A stretch of DNA of 64,000 nt from Parasteatoda lunata (GCA_949128135.1 OX421972.1:60113802-60177801), one strand, 5' to 3'. Positions 1 through 15,000 are shown, counted from the stretch's first letter. Notes: generated by a model not told the origin, from the letters alone. Made by a program: numbers and translations.

Positions 1-554
1 TTTCTCTCACTTATTTTGACCTTTCCTTAAATCACCCTTATATCTCAAACTGAGATAAGTGTTTTTCTCAAAATTGTAGAAGGACGAGAAACTATTTACA
101 AGAAACACGCTCAGATAACCAATCATACCTTCACTGTCACTGATTCTTTTTTGAACTGGTTGCAGACCCCTCCATGTTGCCGAGAAAGGCTTTTTGAGAG
201 GTTTGAAGTGCATAATGTTTCTGAGCTAAAAGTTCATTACTCAGATACTACACCTGGCCCTAATTTTATTTTAAAGGAGGACAACATGCTACTATATAGA
301 GCTCATCTGTTCAATGATTTTCTAGAATGGGAAATTATTCTCTAGGTAGATTGACAAGCCAAGTCTTTCTATGCTAACCATATAGAAGTGATTTGGATTG
401 ACTTTGAAAAATACCCAGGATTTCCAGATTTCTAGGTCCCTTTTTACTTAAAGTAGAATCAGATTTAAAATATGAATTCTTTACCACTTTATCCATCTAT
501 TTATATGCAGATTTATGATTATAATAAACAAAACAAAGAATTTCAAAGGAAGAT
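1..554. other. SORL1 intron 29, distal part: no recognised feature
   Basis: Short overlapping open frames lie at 7-345 on both strands, but neither resembles a family I know and neither fits SORL1. Base composition is a little less AT-rich than around it, so an old mobile-element fragment is possible. Confidence 0.4.
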
Positions 555-1832
555 ATATATATATATATGTATAGCAAAATAAATAAATAAAAAAAAAAAC
601 AGAAAAAATTAAGAAAAACATTATTTACAAACATATATTAAAACATAGAAACGCATATTTTGTAAATATATTTACTAAAAATTTTCTTTGTTAATTTATA
701 CAATTTTCCCATGTGCAAATCCATTTCGGGTAAATCCGGGGGCAAAAAAATTGTTTTACTAATAATTTCTTCCTTAATTTGTATAATTTTTCCTTGTGCA
801 AATCCGTTTCGGGCAAATCCTTGGTCAAAATTATTTACTAAAAAATTCCTTTACTAAAAAATTCCTTTGTTAATTTATAATATTTTTCCATGTGCAAATC
901 CATTTCGGGCAAATCCGTGGCTAAAATTATTTACTAAAAAATTTCTTTATTAATTTATATAATTTTTCCATGTGCTAATCTATTTCGGGAAAATCCGTGG
1001 CTAAAATTATTTACTAAAAAGATTTCTTTGTCAATTTATATAATTTTTCCATGTGCAAATCCATTTCGGGCAAATCCGTGGCTAAAATTATGTGCAAAAC
1101 TGGCAATTCATGTTTCTTTCTCATTTCTATTTTATATTTTTTTCTTAAATAAATATTTATTTTCTAAAATTATTTATAGTAAACTTTTTAAAATTATCCA
1201 GTATAATATTACCTCACGCACATCCGTTTTCTGGCCCACCCTTGGTAACTAACAAATCAAACGCACTTCAGTAATGCAGCAAGAACGCACTTTAAACTCC
1301 TCTAGTTACACTCAATTTGCACTTTTGTTTTCATAGTTTTCAAATTTTGCAATCTGGCAATCTTGTTACATAAACATTTTAGATCATTCTTGAAAAATTT
1401 CCCGTTCATGTAAGTTCATTACATTTCACTGCTAGCTTTATAGATTTTGTTTTATTCTGCTCTTCCTTTATATTTTATTTTCTGTTTTTACGTGTTATTT
1501 TTACTTTTTGTGTTTAATTTTATTTGTCTTAATTTTTGTAAAAAATTTTTTGAGTGCTCCTCACACTATTATATTGATATATTTTGCTTTGGCTATATTG
1601 ATACAATATTAGAAAGCACTCTTTTTCGGATATAATCGTGTGGGCTGATGAAAAGATTATATATTTTATTTTCCAGTTTTTAAAAAAACTTTATCCTCTT
1701 TTTTTCTTTTTCTTTTTTAATTAATTCTTTTTCTTTCCCCAGTTGTTTGTTATTGTTATTATTCCCCCCCTTTTTTTTTCATTTGTCTGTAATTTACCTT
1801 TGCTTTATCTTCATTTTGAACATATATATATA
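555..1832 (+). mobile_element. Unclassified element bounded by (TA)n with internal minisatellite
   Basis: The left end (agcaaaataaataaataaaa ... cagaaaaaattaagaaaaac) and right end (tttccccagttgtttgttat ... tgtctgtaatttacctttg) both recur in the shorter element at 33147-33505. Both elements abut (TA)n tracts. Inside is an 80-bp minisatellite. There is no coding capacity. Helitron/Helentron-like non-autonomous elements can carry internal tandem repeats, but I see no diagnostic termini. Confidence 0.6.
669..1095. repeat. About 80-bp minisatellite, five copies
   Basis: Units read tttactaaaaaatttctttg, then ttaatttatataatttttcc, then atgtgcaaatccatttcggg, then caaatccgtggctaaaatta. They differ by a few substitutions, and the third copy has a short internal duplication. 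The array lies inside the 555-1832 element. Confidence 0.85.
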
Positions 1833-2099
1833 TTATATTTGAGTCATCGATGATTTAAATTGGTACTGACGAAACGAAACACCTTGTATCAGGGAAAAGC
1901 AATAATATAATTTGATACTCAGAATAATCCTAATTTTCTCCTTCAGCTATTAGTACAGAAGTTGAATTTTCTTAATATATATATATATATATAAAGTTTG
2001 GGGTTATAATTTTGTGAACATAGATCTACTGAAATGGTTATTTTTTTATGCTGGAGGGTTAAGTGTCCCAGGGGTGTTCCGTAACTTATGTTTAATTTC

Positions 2100-2400
2100 T
2101 CCATTATGATTTTGAGCATGGTTGGTAGGGCATTGAGACCATGTCCAAGATGTCGTGGGTTCAATTCCCACTGGCTGAAGACTCCCCGTGTAGTAAATGG
2201 TGACTGATGCATGTTAAATATGTTGAGTCACAAATTCCTCAATGTTCCCATAACAAATCATACCTCTAAGGGTACTGATCCAGGAGTTTCCTTATCTTCT
2301 GGATTGTTTCAAAATTACAAGGTTACGGAGTTGAACATTAGTAGTCGTAAACCTAAAAACTGGGTCGGCTGTTCAACGATGGATATAAAATAAAATATAA
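2100..2400 (+). mobile_element. tRNA-derived SINE
   Basis: A pol III B-box-like GGTTCAATTCC lies at 2158-2168, with an A-box-like tggttggtaggg about 30 bp upstream. The body (ctgaagactccccgtgtagt, tccaggagtttccttatctt, ggagttgaacattagtagtc) ends in an A-rich tail (ataaaataaaatataag). I recognise the body as a repeat widespread in spiders; this is memory, not a search. Homologous sequence may start as early as 2043. Confidence 0.65.
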
Positions 2401-2925
2401 GAGGAGTCACTGAGATAGACCATGCCTGAGCTGCCCTGAGGAAAGCAATTCAAACTCACAGTGCCCCTCTGAAAACAATCTAAGATGCATTAACTTCTAA
2501 ACTGCCTTATTGCTAGAAAAAAAAAAGAACATTCAGAAGATATCTAGAAGAGAAGATATACCTATATTAGCCTAGTTCATTTGTTTAAAATGTCATGCAA
2601 GACCTTGCCTATGTATAATAACTGTTGAATAGTTAGTTTATTTTTATTATAATAAACTGTGTTCCTACCAAATTTTATTAAAATCTGCAAGTAGTTCAGG
2701 AGATAATCAACCAAAAATGAAAACTCTCTTCTTTTTAAGCATCCACGTAGTTTATGTTAAACCTCTATGTCAAAAAGGTTAGTTTTGAAATTTTTTCTAA
2801 TAAAATAATTAATTTTTTATAACTTCTAAAAATAAACAAAGAAAGAGAAATATATATATTAAAACAGAATAATTTATTGATAATATAAATAATGTGAAAT
2901 AACCAAAGAAGTGAAAACTACCAAC
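2401..2925. other. SORL1 intron 29, proximal part
   Basis: AT-rich intron sequence between the SINE and the exon 29 donor. No repeat or exon is seen. Confidence 0.6.
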
Positions 2926-3060
2926 CTGTGTCTGAGCAAGTTTTTTCATCTTCCCCTAAAGGACAATCATTATTATGATCACACAATTGATTCATGCCAA
3001 TACATTCACCGGTAGAGCATAAAAATTGAAGAGATGAGCAAGATAAAGGTGACGAAGTAC
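2926..3060 (-). CDS. SORL1: SORL1 exon 29: LDLa repeat 9 (last exon in window)
   Basis: This is a 135-bp exon, phase 1/1, encoding CSSLQFLCSTGECIGMNQLC and then DHNNDCPLGEDEKTC. It is a full LDLa repeat in which GEDE replaces the usual SDE. Acceptor is TTTAG; the donor ACAG|GTTGGT is non-optimal. No further exon is visible below 2926, so the rest of the gene lies outside. Confidence 0.88.
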
Positions 3061-6000
3061 CTAAAGAAAGAAAAATCCTAATTAAGAAGTATCAAAAAAC
3101 AATATTGGAAATTGAACAAATTTATGCATTATACAACAAAAACTAAAATTTAAACATAAAGGTACAGTACAGAACTTTTTATCTGGTGTACAAAAAACCG
3201 GGAAAACTTTTGCTGTTTTTTTTTTCTCCTTCGAATTTTGAACTAGAACGATTGAGTTAAAATGCGTAGATTCCAATCATCCTTGAAATTGAGTTAAAAT
3301 GCGTAGATTCCAATCATCCTTGAAATTGAGTCAAAATTCATGGATTCCAATCATCCTTGAAATTGAGTAGAGCGAAAGAAGTGGAATCTTTAATTTACAG
3401 GGACAAAATGCATTACACACGCTTATCAAAGAACAGAAGGTGAAAGGATAATAATAATAAAAATAAAAAAAAACATTACTGCATAAATATAATAAAATAA
3501 AAATAGCTAAAAAATTTAATAAATAACTATTTTTAATAATAATAGCTATTTTTTAATCAATAATTAGAAGGAGTATAATTAGCTGAACAATATGAAACCT
3601 TTTATTCACTTTCCAGAAAACTGGGGAAACTTGACTTGACTGAAACTTAATGACTGAATCATTCTTGAAGCTAAGTAGATGGAAAGGTGGGTGGGGGGAA
3701 TATTCAAATATAATGGAGCGGTAGACTTAGATAAAATGAAATGAATCCAAAATCACAATTCAAAAACTTTGTGCAAGCACATTATTGACTCTCGTAATTG
3801 GTATTACCACCTAATTCTGACAAAATATGTTCGAAAATCACTGAATTTATTAAAAGTTTTAATTTTATTTCATAAAATATTGAAATAATTTTTTAAAAAA
3901 AAGCTAACTCAGGAATAGACATGTTCAAACAAAACTACGATTTATTAAGATGTTTAAAATCCCGTGACGTCACCTAAAACGTCTAATATACGTACTGACA
4001 AGTTTGCAAGCTGAATGACGAAAAACAGAGCTCTCTGTCCGGTAATAAAACCAACAGTTGTCCATCTAATTCTCGATGCTTGAAAGCCAAATAGGATGAC
4101 ATAATCGCGGGGAAAGTGCGACTGTGCAAAGCAGAGAAAGAAATTCTCCTCAAATCAGTTTCTGCCAGATAGAGTGCAAGGTTTTGGAGAAATTTTGACC
4201 ACTTTTTTTGTTTTGTTTATTTTTTTTTATTTTAAAAACCAAATTAACATTTCGCAAACAAAATCAGATGTAATAAATGATTTCATTTTCGCTTCGGCTT
4301 ATGAGGGGAAAGCATCAGCAAACATAAGGTGGTTGGGAAATTATAAGAAAAATACATTACTAATCTTCACTACATAAATATAATAAAGTAAAAAAGAATG
4401 AAGTGGAAAGACAAACTTTTAATTAAAAGACTAAAACTTCTATCTTTCAATTAAAGTAGAGATATAGTTAAGCTGTATTGAATCATATTTTAGTGATCGT
4501 GAAAACCAGGAAATTCAGACATAGTGATGGTCTCTAGCATTCTGTATAGTTGGTTCTTTACTGTTTTTACTTACTCAGTTATATATGCTATTTTTATTAA
4601 ACTTATTAAGATTTTTTTCTATTGCTTGCAGAAAGTTTCTTGAGATTTAGTGTTCTCAGAAAGTTTTTCAATTTTAATATGTGTCAGAGTTGAGAGTATC
4701 TATCTAACTGTATAACACCCATTTTGTATGGTATATACTTGCAGGGGTCTGTATAGGTTTTTCTGAGAGGTATCTATTTTGTGAAAATTTAGAAATAATT
4801 TGTGAAAAATTAAAAATTACATTAAAAAATCAACACAAAAATATGGATTTATCGTTTCTTAAGGGATATAAAAATAAAATTTTAAGAAAAAGTATTTTGT
4901 GAAACTACCGTTTTTCCTTAAGTTGAATTTGTGAAACTACCGTTTTTCCTAAAGTTGAATTTGTGAAGGTACCGCTAAACGGTAGTAAATTCGGCCTGGA
5001 CAGACCCCTGACATAAATAACAGTCCTTTAAAGCTGGGTGAATCCTTTAGGCTAATCCTGCATAAAAATAAATGAAAATACCATTGCCAAACTGACAGCC
5101 CCATTCATCGCTTCCATCTCCACAATCTTCTTTACCATTGCAAACAAGTTTGTGTGAAATACAACCAGCACTGTGCACACATCTAAAATAATCTAGTCCA
5201 CACTCTTCATCAGCTGAAATAAAAATTAAAATGAAAAAATTATTTTGTTTCATAATTTATACATATTGAAGAACACAACAATAGTTCACACATGTCTTTG
5301 ATCATAAATTAAAAGAAAGAAAGCTAATATTAAAATGTAGTTTTGTACATAATAGCTAACAAAATAGTAAAAAAAAGAAATAAAATCATAAGATAAAATG
5401 CTCTACTTCATAGCTCTTAAATATATAGTTTTCCAGTCTATCCAACACCGTATAAAAACAAAATTGTATAAATAAAGCCTTTCTACCTTTGCAATTCTCT
5501 TCGTCTTCTCCTCCAGGACAATCAATCAATGCATCACATAACCATGAACTCCAAATACAAGTACCTAAATAACAATAATGAGAACAAAAATATTATTAAA
5601 AGAAAACCTATCAACTCTATTAACATTATATTTCATTTATAAATATTAACAAAGTAGTCTTTAAAGCATTTTGACATGAATAAAAATTTTACTCAAGAAC
5701 TAATTCAGTACACAGTTAATAAATAAAATTTAGTCCATCGTCAGTTTTCTAATTAACAAATTTGAGTAAATTCTCTAAAATATCATTTCCTAATCTAATC
5801 TTCTTCACTACTGAAGTATAAAGGAAAAAATATTTTTTACTTCCATAATTCTATTTCACTGCCATAAGTCATAATAAGATGAACAATATGAATTATACCG
5901 TCATAGGGCTAAAAATTTTAGGTACACATAGATGTACATCAGGTTTTAATAAATGAAAGAATATGAATATAAATATTTCATATGTTAAATTTACCTAAAG

Positions 6001-9000
6001 TAGGAACAAACATGTATATTTTTATATTATGGTCAATTTAAATACAATAGTGAATAGATTTAATAATTATTTAAAAAAGAATTAAATTTCAAGAAATACA
6101 AAATTTTATAAGTACTGTATTTAATACTGCAATAAATCATAGTTTCATATCTATTTTAATTATGCAAACCATGCTAAACAATCAATTACTGAAAGGAATC
6201 TATTATTAATTTTCAAAAAATATCTAATTCTTGGGAATGAAATTTCAAAATTATGGGAGAAAAAAAAACACATAAAATTAAAGTCATTAAATAAATGTAT
6301 GTACCCATACATAAATACACATAACAATAATACATATAAAAATATTACTAAATAGATATAAAATTACATGCTAATAACATGTGATTTCACAAGACATAAA
6401 TTTTGCCTTACATACAAAAGTACAGATACGTGTACCTGGATGTTCTTAACTATATTATTTTAAAATATTAAATAAATATAAATTTAAAAACTTCATGTAG
6501 ACCACAGAAATACTATTACAAAAGAAATTTTTTTCCTTCTGAATAACTAAAGTATATAATATTTAAAACTACCTACATTTTTGAGCACATAGATTTGGTA
6601 TCATTTTTCAAAAGTTACTTCTGTATATGTGGAGTTCTACAAAAATAATTTACATGTTCTACATCGATTGGAATCCTTAGAAAGCACATGGATTTGGTAT
6701 CATTTTTCAAAAATCACTTCTGCATATGTGGAGTTCTACAAAAATAATTTACATGTTCTACATTGATTGGAATCCTTAGAAAGCACATGGAATTGGTATC
6801 ATTTTTCAAAAATCACTTCTGTATATGTGGAGTTCTACAAAAATAATTTACATGTTCTACATTGATTGGAATCCTTAGAAAGCACATGGATTTGGTATCA
6901 TTTTTCAAAAATCACTTCTGTATATGTGGAGTTCTACAAAAATAATTTACATGTTCTACATTGATTGGAATCCTTAGAAAGCACATGGATTTGGTATCAT
7001 TTTTCAAAAATCACTTCTGTATATGTGGAGTTCTACAAAAATAATTTACATGTTCTACATTGATTGGAATCCTTAGAAAGCACATGGATTTGGTATCATT
7101 TTTCAAAAATCACTTCTGTATATGTGGAGTTCTACAAAAATAATTTACATGTTCTACATTGATTGGAATCCTTAGAAAGCACATGGATTTGGTATCATTT
7201 TTCAAAAATCACTTCTGTATATGTGGAGTTCTACAAAAATAATTTACATGTTCTACATTGATTGGAATCCTTAGAAAGCACATGGATTTGGTATCATTTT
7301 TCAAAAATCACTTCTGTATATGTGGAGTTCTACAAAAATAATTTACATGTTCTACATTGATTGGAATCCTTAGAAAGCACATGGATTTGGTATCATTTTT
7401 CAAAAATCACTTCTGTATATGTGGAGTTCTACAAAAATAATTTACATGTTCTACATTGATTGGAATCCTTAGAAAGCACATGGATTTGGTATCATTTTTC
7501 AAAAATCACTTCTGTATATGTGGAGTTCTACAAAAATAATTTACATGTTCTACATTGATTGGAATCCTTAGAAAGCACATGGATTTGGTATCATTTTTCA
7601 AAAATCACTTCTGTATATGTGGAGTTCTACAAAACTAATTTACATGTTCTACATTGATTGGAATCCTTAGAAAGCACATGGATTTGGTATCATTTTTCAA
7701 AAATCACTTCTGTATATGTGGAGTTCTACAAAAATAATTTACATGTTCTACATTGATTGGAATCCTTAGAAAGCACATGGATATGGTATCATTTTTCAAA
7801 AATCACTTCTATATATGTGGAGTTCTACAAAAATAATTTACATGTTCTACATTGATTGGAATCCTTAGAAAGCACATGGATTTGGTATCATTTTTCAAAA
7901 ATCACTTCTGTATATGTGGAGTTCTACAAAAATAATTTACATGTTCTACATCGATTGGAATCCTTAGAAAGCACATGGATTTGGTATCATTTTTCAAAAA
8001 TCACTTCTGCATATGTGGAGTTCTACAAAAATAATTTACATGTTCTACATTGATTGGAATCCTTAGAAAGCACATGGAATTGGTATCATTTTTCAAAAAT
8101 CACTTCTGTATATGTGGAGTTCTACAAATATAATTTACATGTTCTACATTGATTGGAATCCTTAGAAAGCACATGGATTTGGTATCATTTTTCAAAAATC
8201 ACTTCTGTATATGTGGAGTTCTACAAAAATAATTTACATGTTCTACATTGATTGGAATCCTTAGAAAGCACATGGATTTGGTATCATTTTTCAAAAATCA
8301 CTTCTGTATATGTGGAGTTCTACAAAAATAATTTACATGTTCTACATTGATTGGAATCCTTAGAAAGCACATGGATTTGGTATCATTTTTCAAAAATCAC
8401 TTCTGTATATGTGGAGTTCTACAAAAATAATTTACATGTTCTACATTGATTGGAATCCTTAGAAAGCACATGGATTTGGTATCATTTTTCAAAAATCACT
8501 TCTGTATATGTGGAGTTCTACAAAAATAATTTACATGTTCTACATTGATTGGAATCCTTAGAAAGCACATGGATTTGGTATCATTTTTCAAAAATCACTT
8601 CTGTATATGTGGAGTTCTACAAAAATAATTTACATGTTCTACATTGATTGGAATCCTTAGAAAGCACATGGATTTGGTATCATTTTTCAAAAATCACTTC
8701 TGTATATGTGGAGTTCTACAAAAATAATTTACATGTTCTACATTGATTGGAATCCTTAGAAAGCACATGGATTTTGTATCATTTTTCAAAAATCACTTCT
8801 GTATATGTGGAGTTCTACAAAACTAATTTACATGTTCTACATTGATTGGAATCCTTAGAAAGCACATGGATTTGGTATCATTTTTCAAAAATCACTTCTG
8901 TATATGTGGAGTTCTACAAAAATAATTTACATGTTCTACATTGATTGGAATCCTTAGAAAGCACATGGATATGGTATCATTTTTCAAAAATCACTTCTAT

Positions 9001-12000
9001 ATATGTGGAGTTCTACAAAAATAATTTACATGTTCTACATTGATTGGAATCCTTAGAAAGCACATGGATTTGGTATCATTTTTCAAAAATCACTTCTGTA
9101 TATGTGGAGTTCTACAAAAATAATTTACATGTTCTACATTGATTGGAATCCTTAGAAAGCACATGGATTTGGTATCATTTTTCAAAAATCACTTCTGTAG
9201 ATGTGGAGTTCTACAAAAATAATTTACATGTTCTACATTGATTGGAATCCTTAGAAAGCACATGGATTTGGTATCATTTTTCAAAAATCACTTCTGTATA
9301 TGTGGAGTTCTACAAAAATAATTATTCTACATTGATTGGAATCCTTAGAAAGCACATGGATTTGGTATCATTTTTCAAAAATCACTTCTGTATATGTGGA
9401 GTTCTACAAAAATAATTTACATGTTCTACATTGATTGGAATCCTTAGAAAGCACATGGATTTGGTATCATTTTTCAAAAATCACTTCTGTATATGTGGAG
9501 TTCTACAAAAATAATTTACATGTTCTACATTGATTGGAATCCTTAGAAAGCACATGGATTTGGTATCAATTTTCAAAAATCACTTCTGTATATGTGGAGT
9601 TCTACAAAAATAATTTACATGTTCTACATTGATTGGAATCCTTAGAAAGCACATGGATTTGGTATCAATTTTCAAAAATCACTTCTGTATATGTGGAGTT
9701 CTACAAAAATAATTTACATGTTCTACATTGATTGGAATCCTTAGAAAGCACATGGATTTGGTATCATTTTTCAAAAATCACTTCTGTATATGTGGAGTTC
9801 TACAAAAATAATTTACATGTTCTACATTGATTGGAATCCTTAGAAAGCACATGGATTTGGTATCATTTTTCAAAAATAACTTCTGTATATGTGGAGTTCT
9901 ACAAAAATAATTTACATGTTCTACATTGATTGGAATCCTTAGAAAGCACATGGATTTGGTATCATTTTTCAAAAATCACTTCTGCATATGTGGAGTTCTA
10001 CAAAAATAATTTACATGTTTTACATTGATTGGAATCCTTAGAAAGCACATGGATTTGGTATCATTTTTCAAAAATCACTTCTGTATATGTGGAGTTCTAC
10101 AAAAATAATTTACATGTTCTACATTGATTGGAATCCTTAGAAAGCACATGGATTTGGTATCATTTTTCAAAAATCACTTCTGTATATGTGGAGTTCTACA
10201 AAAATAATTTACATGTTCTACATTGATTGGAATCCTTAGAAAGAAAATGGATTTGGTATCATTTTTCAAAAATCACTTCTGTATATGTGGAGTTCTACAA
10301 AAATAATTTACATGTTCTACATTGATTGGAATCCTTAGAAAGCACATGGATTTGGTATCATTTTTCAAAAATCACTTCTGTATATGTGGAGTTCTACAAA
10401 AATAATTTACATGTTCTACATTGATTGGAATCCTTAGAAAGCACATGGATTTGGTATCATTTTTCAAAAATCACTTCTGTATATGTGGAGTTCTACAAAA
10501 ATAATTTACATGTTCTACATTGATTGGAATCCTTAGAAAGCACATGGATTTGGTATCATTTTTCAAAAATCACTTCTGTAGATGTGGAGTTCTACAAAAA
10601 TAATTTACATGTTCTACATTGATTGGAATCCTTAGAAAGCACATGGATTTGGTATCATTTTTCAAAAATCACTTCTGTATATGTGGAGTTCTACAAAAAT
10701 AATTTACATGTTCTACATTGATTGGAATCCTTAGAAAGCACATGGATTTGGTATCATTTTTCAAAAATCACTTCTGTATATGTGGAGTTCTACAAAAATA
10801 ATTTACATGTTCTACATTGATTGGAATCCTTAGAAAGCACATGGATTTGGTATCATTTTTCAAAAATCACTTCTGTATATGTGGAGTTCTACAAAAATAA
10901 TTTACATGTTCTACATTGATTGGAATCCTTAGAAAGCACATGGATTTGGTATCATTTTTCAAAAATCACTTCTGTATATGTGGAGTTCTACAAAAATAAT
11001 TTACATGTTCTACATTGATTGGAATCCTTAGAAAGCACATGGATTTGGTATCATTTTTCAAAAATCACTTCTGCATATGTGGAGTTCTACAAAAATAATT
11101 TACATGTTCTGCATTGATTGGAATCCTTAGAAAGCACATGGATTTGGTATCATTTTTCAAAAATCACTTCTGTATATGTGGAGTTCTACAAAAATAATTT
11201 ACATGTTCTGCATTGATTGGAATCCTTAGAAAGCACATGGATTTGGTATCATTTTTCAAAAATCACTTCTGTATATGTGGAGTTCTACAAAAATAATTTA
11301 CATGTTCTACATTGATTGGAATCCTTAGAAAGCACATGGATTTGGTATCATTTTTCAAAAATCACTTCTGTATATGTGGAGTTCTACAAAAATAATTTAC
11401 ATGTTCTACATTGATTGGAATCCTTAGAAAGCACATGGATTTGGTATCATTTTTCAAAAATCACTTCTGTATATGTGGAGTTCTACAAAAATAATTTACA
11501 TGTTCTACATTGATTGGAATCCTTAGAAAGCACATGGATATGGTATCATTTTTCAAAAATCACTTCTATATATGTGGAGTTCTACAAAAATAATTTACAT
11601 GTTCTACATTGATTGGAATCCTTAGAAAGCACATGGATTTGGTATCATTTTTCAAAAATCACTTCTGTATATGTGGAGTTCTACAAAAATAATTTACATG
11701 TTCTACATCGATTGGAATCCTTAGAAAGCACATGGATTTGGTATCATTTTTCAAAAATCACTTCTGCATATGTGGAGTTCTACAAAAATAATTTACATGT
11801 TCTACATTGATTGGAATCCTTAGAAAGCACATGGAATTGGTATCATTTTTCAAAAATCACTTCTGTATATGTGGAGTTCTACAAATATAATTTACATGTT
11901 CTACATTGATTGGAATCCTTAGAAAGCACATGGATTTGGTATCATTTTTCAAAAATCACTTCTGTATATGTGGAGTTCTACAAAAATAATTTACATGTTC

Positions 12001-15000
12001 TACATTGATTGGAATCCTTAGAAAGCACATGGATTTGGTATCATTTTTCAAAAATCACTTCTGTATATGTGGAGTTCTACAAAAATAATTTACATGTTCT
12101 ACATTGATTGGAATCCTTAGAAAGCACATGGATTTGGTATCATTTTTCAAAAATCACTTCTGTATATGTGGAGTTCTACAAAAATAATTTACATGTTCTA
12201 CATTGATTGGAATCCTTAGAAAGCACATGGATTTGGTATCATTTTTCAAAAATCACTTCTGTATATGTGGAGTTCTACAAAAATAATTTACATGTTCTAC
12301 ATTGATTGGAATCCTTAGAAAGCACATGGATTTGGTATCATTTTTCAAAAATCACTTCTGTATATGTGGAGTTCTACAAAAATAATTTACATGTTCTACA
12401 TTGATTGGAATCCTTAGAAAGCACATGGATTTGGTATCATTTTTCAAAAATCACTTCTGTATATGTGGAGTTCTACAAAAATAATTTACATGTTCTACAT
12501 TGATTGGAATCCTTAGAAAGCACATGGATTTTGTATCATTTTTCAAAAATCACTTCTGTATATGTGGAGTTCTACAAAACTAATTTACATGTTCTACATT
12601 GATTGGAATCCTTAGAAAGCACATGGATTTGGTATCATTTTTCAAAAATCACTTCTGTATATGTGGAGTTCTACAAAAATAATTTACATGTTCTACATTG
12701 ATTGGAATCCTTAGAAAGCACATGGATATGGTATCATTTTTCAAAAATCACTTCTATATATGTGGAGTTCTACAAAAATAATTTACATGTTCTACATTGA
12801 TTGGAATCCTTAGAAAGCACATGGATTTGGTATCATTTTTCAAAAATCACTTCTGTATATGTGGAGTTCTACAAAAATAATTTACATGTTCTACATTGAT
12901 TGGAATCCTTAGAAAGCACATGGATTTGGTATCATTTTTCAAAAATCACTTCTGTAGATGTGGAGTTCTACAAAAATAATTTACATGTTCTACATTGATT
13001 GGAATCCTTAGAAAGCACATGGATTTGGTATCATTTTTCAAAAATCACTTCTGTATATGTGGAGTTCTACAAAAATAATTATTCTACATTGATTGGAATC
13101 CTTAGAAAGCACATGGATTTGGTATCATTTTTCAAAAATCACTTCTGTATATGTGGAGTTCTACAAAAATAATTTACATGTTCTACATTGATTGGAATCC
13201 TTAGAAAGCACATGGATTTGGTATCATTTTTCAAAAATCACTTCTGTATATGTGGAGTTCTACAAAAATAATTTACATGTTCTACATTGATTGGAATCCT
13301 TAGAAAGCACATGGATTTGGTATCAATTTTCAAAAATCACTTCTGTATATGTGGAGTTCTACAAAAATAATTTACATGTTCTACATTGATTGGAATCCTT
13401 AGAAAGCACATGGATTTGGTATCAATTTTCAAAAATCACTTCTGTATATGTGGAGTTCTACAAAAATAATTTACATGTTCTACATTGATTGGAATCCTTA
13501 GAAAGCACATGGATTTGGTATCATTTTTCAAAAATCACTTCTGTATATGTGGAGTTCTACAAAAATAATTTACATGTTCTACATTGATTGGAATCCTTAG
13601 AAAGCACATGGATTTGGTATCATTTTTCAAAAATAACTTCTGTATATGTGGAGTTCTACAAAAATAATTTACATGTTCTACATTGATTGGAATCCTTAGA
13701 AAGCACATGGATTTGGTATCATTTTTCAAAAATCACTTCTGCATATGTGGAGTTCTACAAAAATAATTTACATGTTTTACATTGATTGGAATCCTTAGAA
13801 AGCACATGGATTTGGTATCATTTTTCAAAAATCACTTCTGTATATGTGGAGTTCTACAAAAATAATTTACATGTTCTACATTGATTGGAATCCTTAGAAA
13901 GCACATGGATTTGGTATCATTTTTCAAAAATCACTTCTGTATATGTGGAGTTCTACAAAAATAATTTACATGTTCTACATTGATTGGAATCCTTAGAAAG
14001 AAAATGGATTTGGTATCATTTTTCAAAAATCACTTCTGTATATGTGGAGTTCTACAAAAATAATTTACATGTTCTACATTGATTGGAATCCTTAGAAAGC
14101 ACATGGATTTGGTATCATTTTTCAAAAATCACTTCTGTATATGTGGAGTTCTACAAAAATAATTTACATGTTCTACATTGATTGGAATCCTTAGAAAGCA
14201 CATGGATTTGGTATCATTTTTCAAAAATCACTTCTGTATATGTGGAGTTCTACAAAAATAATTTACATGTTCTACATTGATTGGAATCCTTAGAAAGCAC
14301 ATGGATTTGGTATCATTTTTCAAAAATCACTTCTGTAGATGTGGAGTTCTACAAAAATAATTTACATGTTCTACATTGATTGGAATCCTTAGAAAGCACA
14401 TGGATTTGGTATCATTTTTCAAAAATCACTTCTGTATATGTGGAGTTCTACAAAAATAATTTACATGTTCTACATTGATTGGAATCCTTAGAAAGCACAT
14501 GGATTTGGTATCATTTTTCAAAAATCACTTCTGTATATGTGGAGTTCTACAAAAATAATTTACATGTTCTACATTGATTGGAATCCTTAGAAAGCACATG
14601 GATTTGGTATCATTTTTCAAAAATCACTTCTGTATATGTGGAGTTCTACAAAAATAATTTACATGTTCTACATTGATTGGAATCCTTAGAAAGCACATGG
14701 ATTTGGTATCATTTTTCAAAAATCACTTCTGTATATGTGGAGTTCTACAAAAATAATTTACATGTTCTACATTGATTGGAATCCTTAGAAAGCACATGGA
14801 TTTGGTATCATTTTTCAAAAATCACTTCTGCATATGTGGAGTTCTACAAAAATAATTTACATGTTCTGCATTGATTGGAATCCTTAGAAAGCACATGGAT
14901 TTGGTATCATTTTTCAAAAATCACTTCTGTATATGTGGAGTTCTACAAAAATAATTTACATGTTCTGCATTGATTGGAATCCTTAGAAAGCACATGGATT

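Noticed and set aside
7..345. Overlapping open frames on both strands at the window start
   Set aside because: No SORL1 similarity, no family recognised, no splice sites that join them to the gene.
3251..3368. 37-bp repeat as a relative of the 99-bp satellite
   Set aside because: They share only gattggaatc in opposite orientation, which is too short to infer common origin.
7856..8053. Open frames of about 65 codons in the satellite (also at 11613, 9778, 13535)
   Set aside because: They exist only where a variant base removes the stop present in nearly every other monomer (catcga for cattga; ataac for atcac). They repeat exactly with the 3,757-bp unit, so they are by-products of the satellite.
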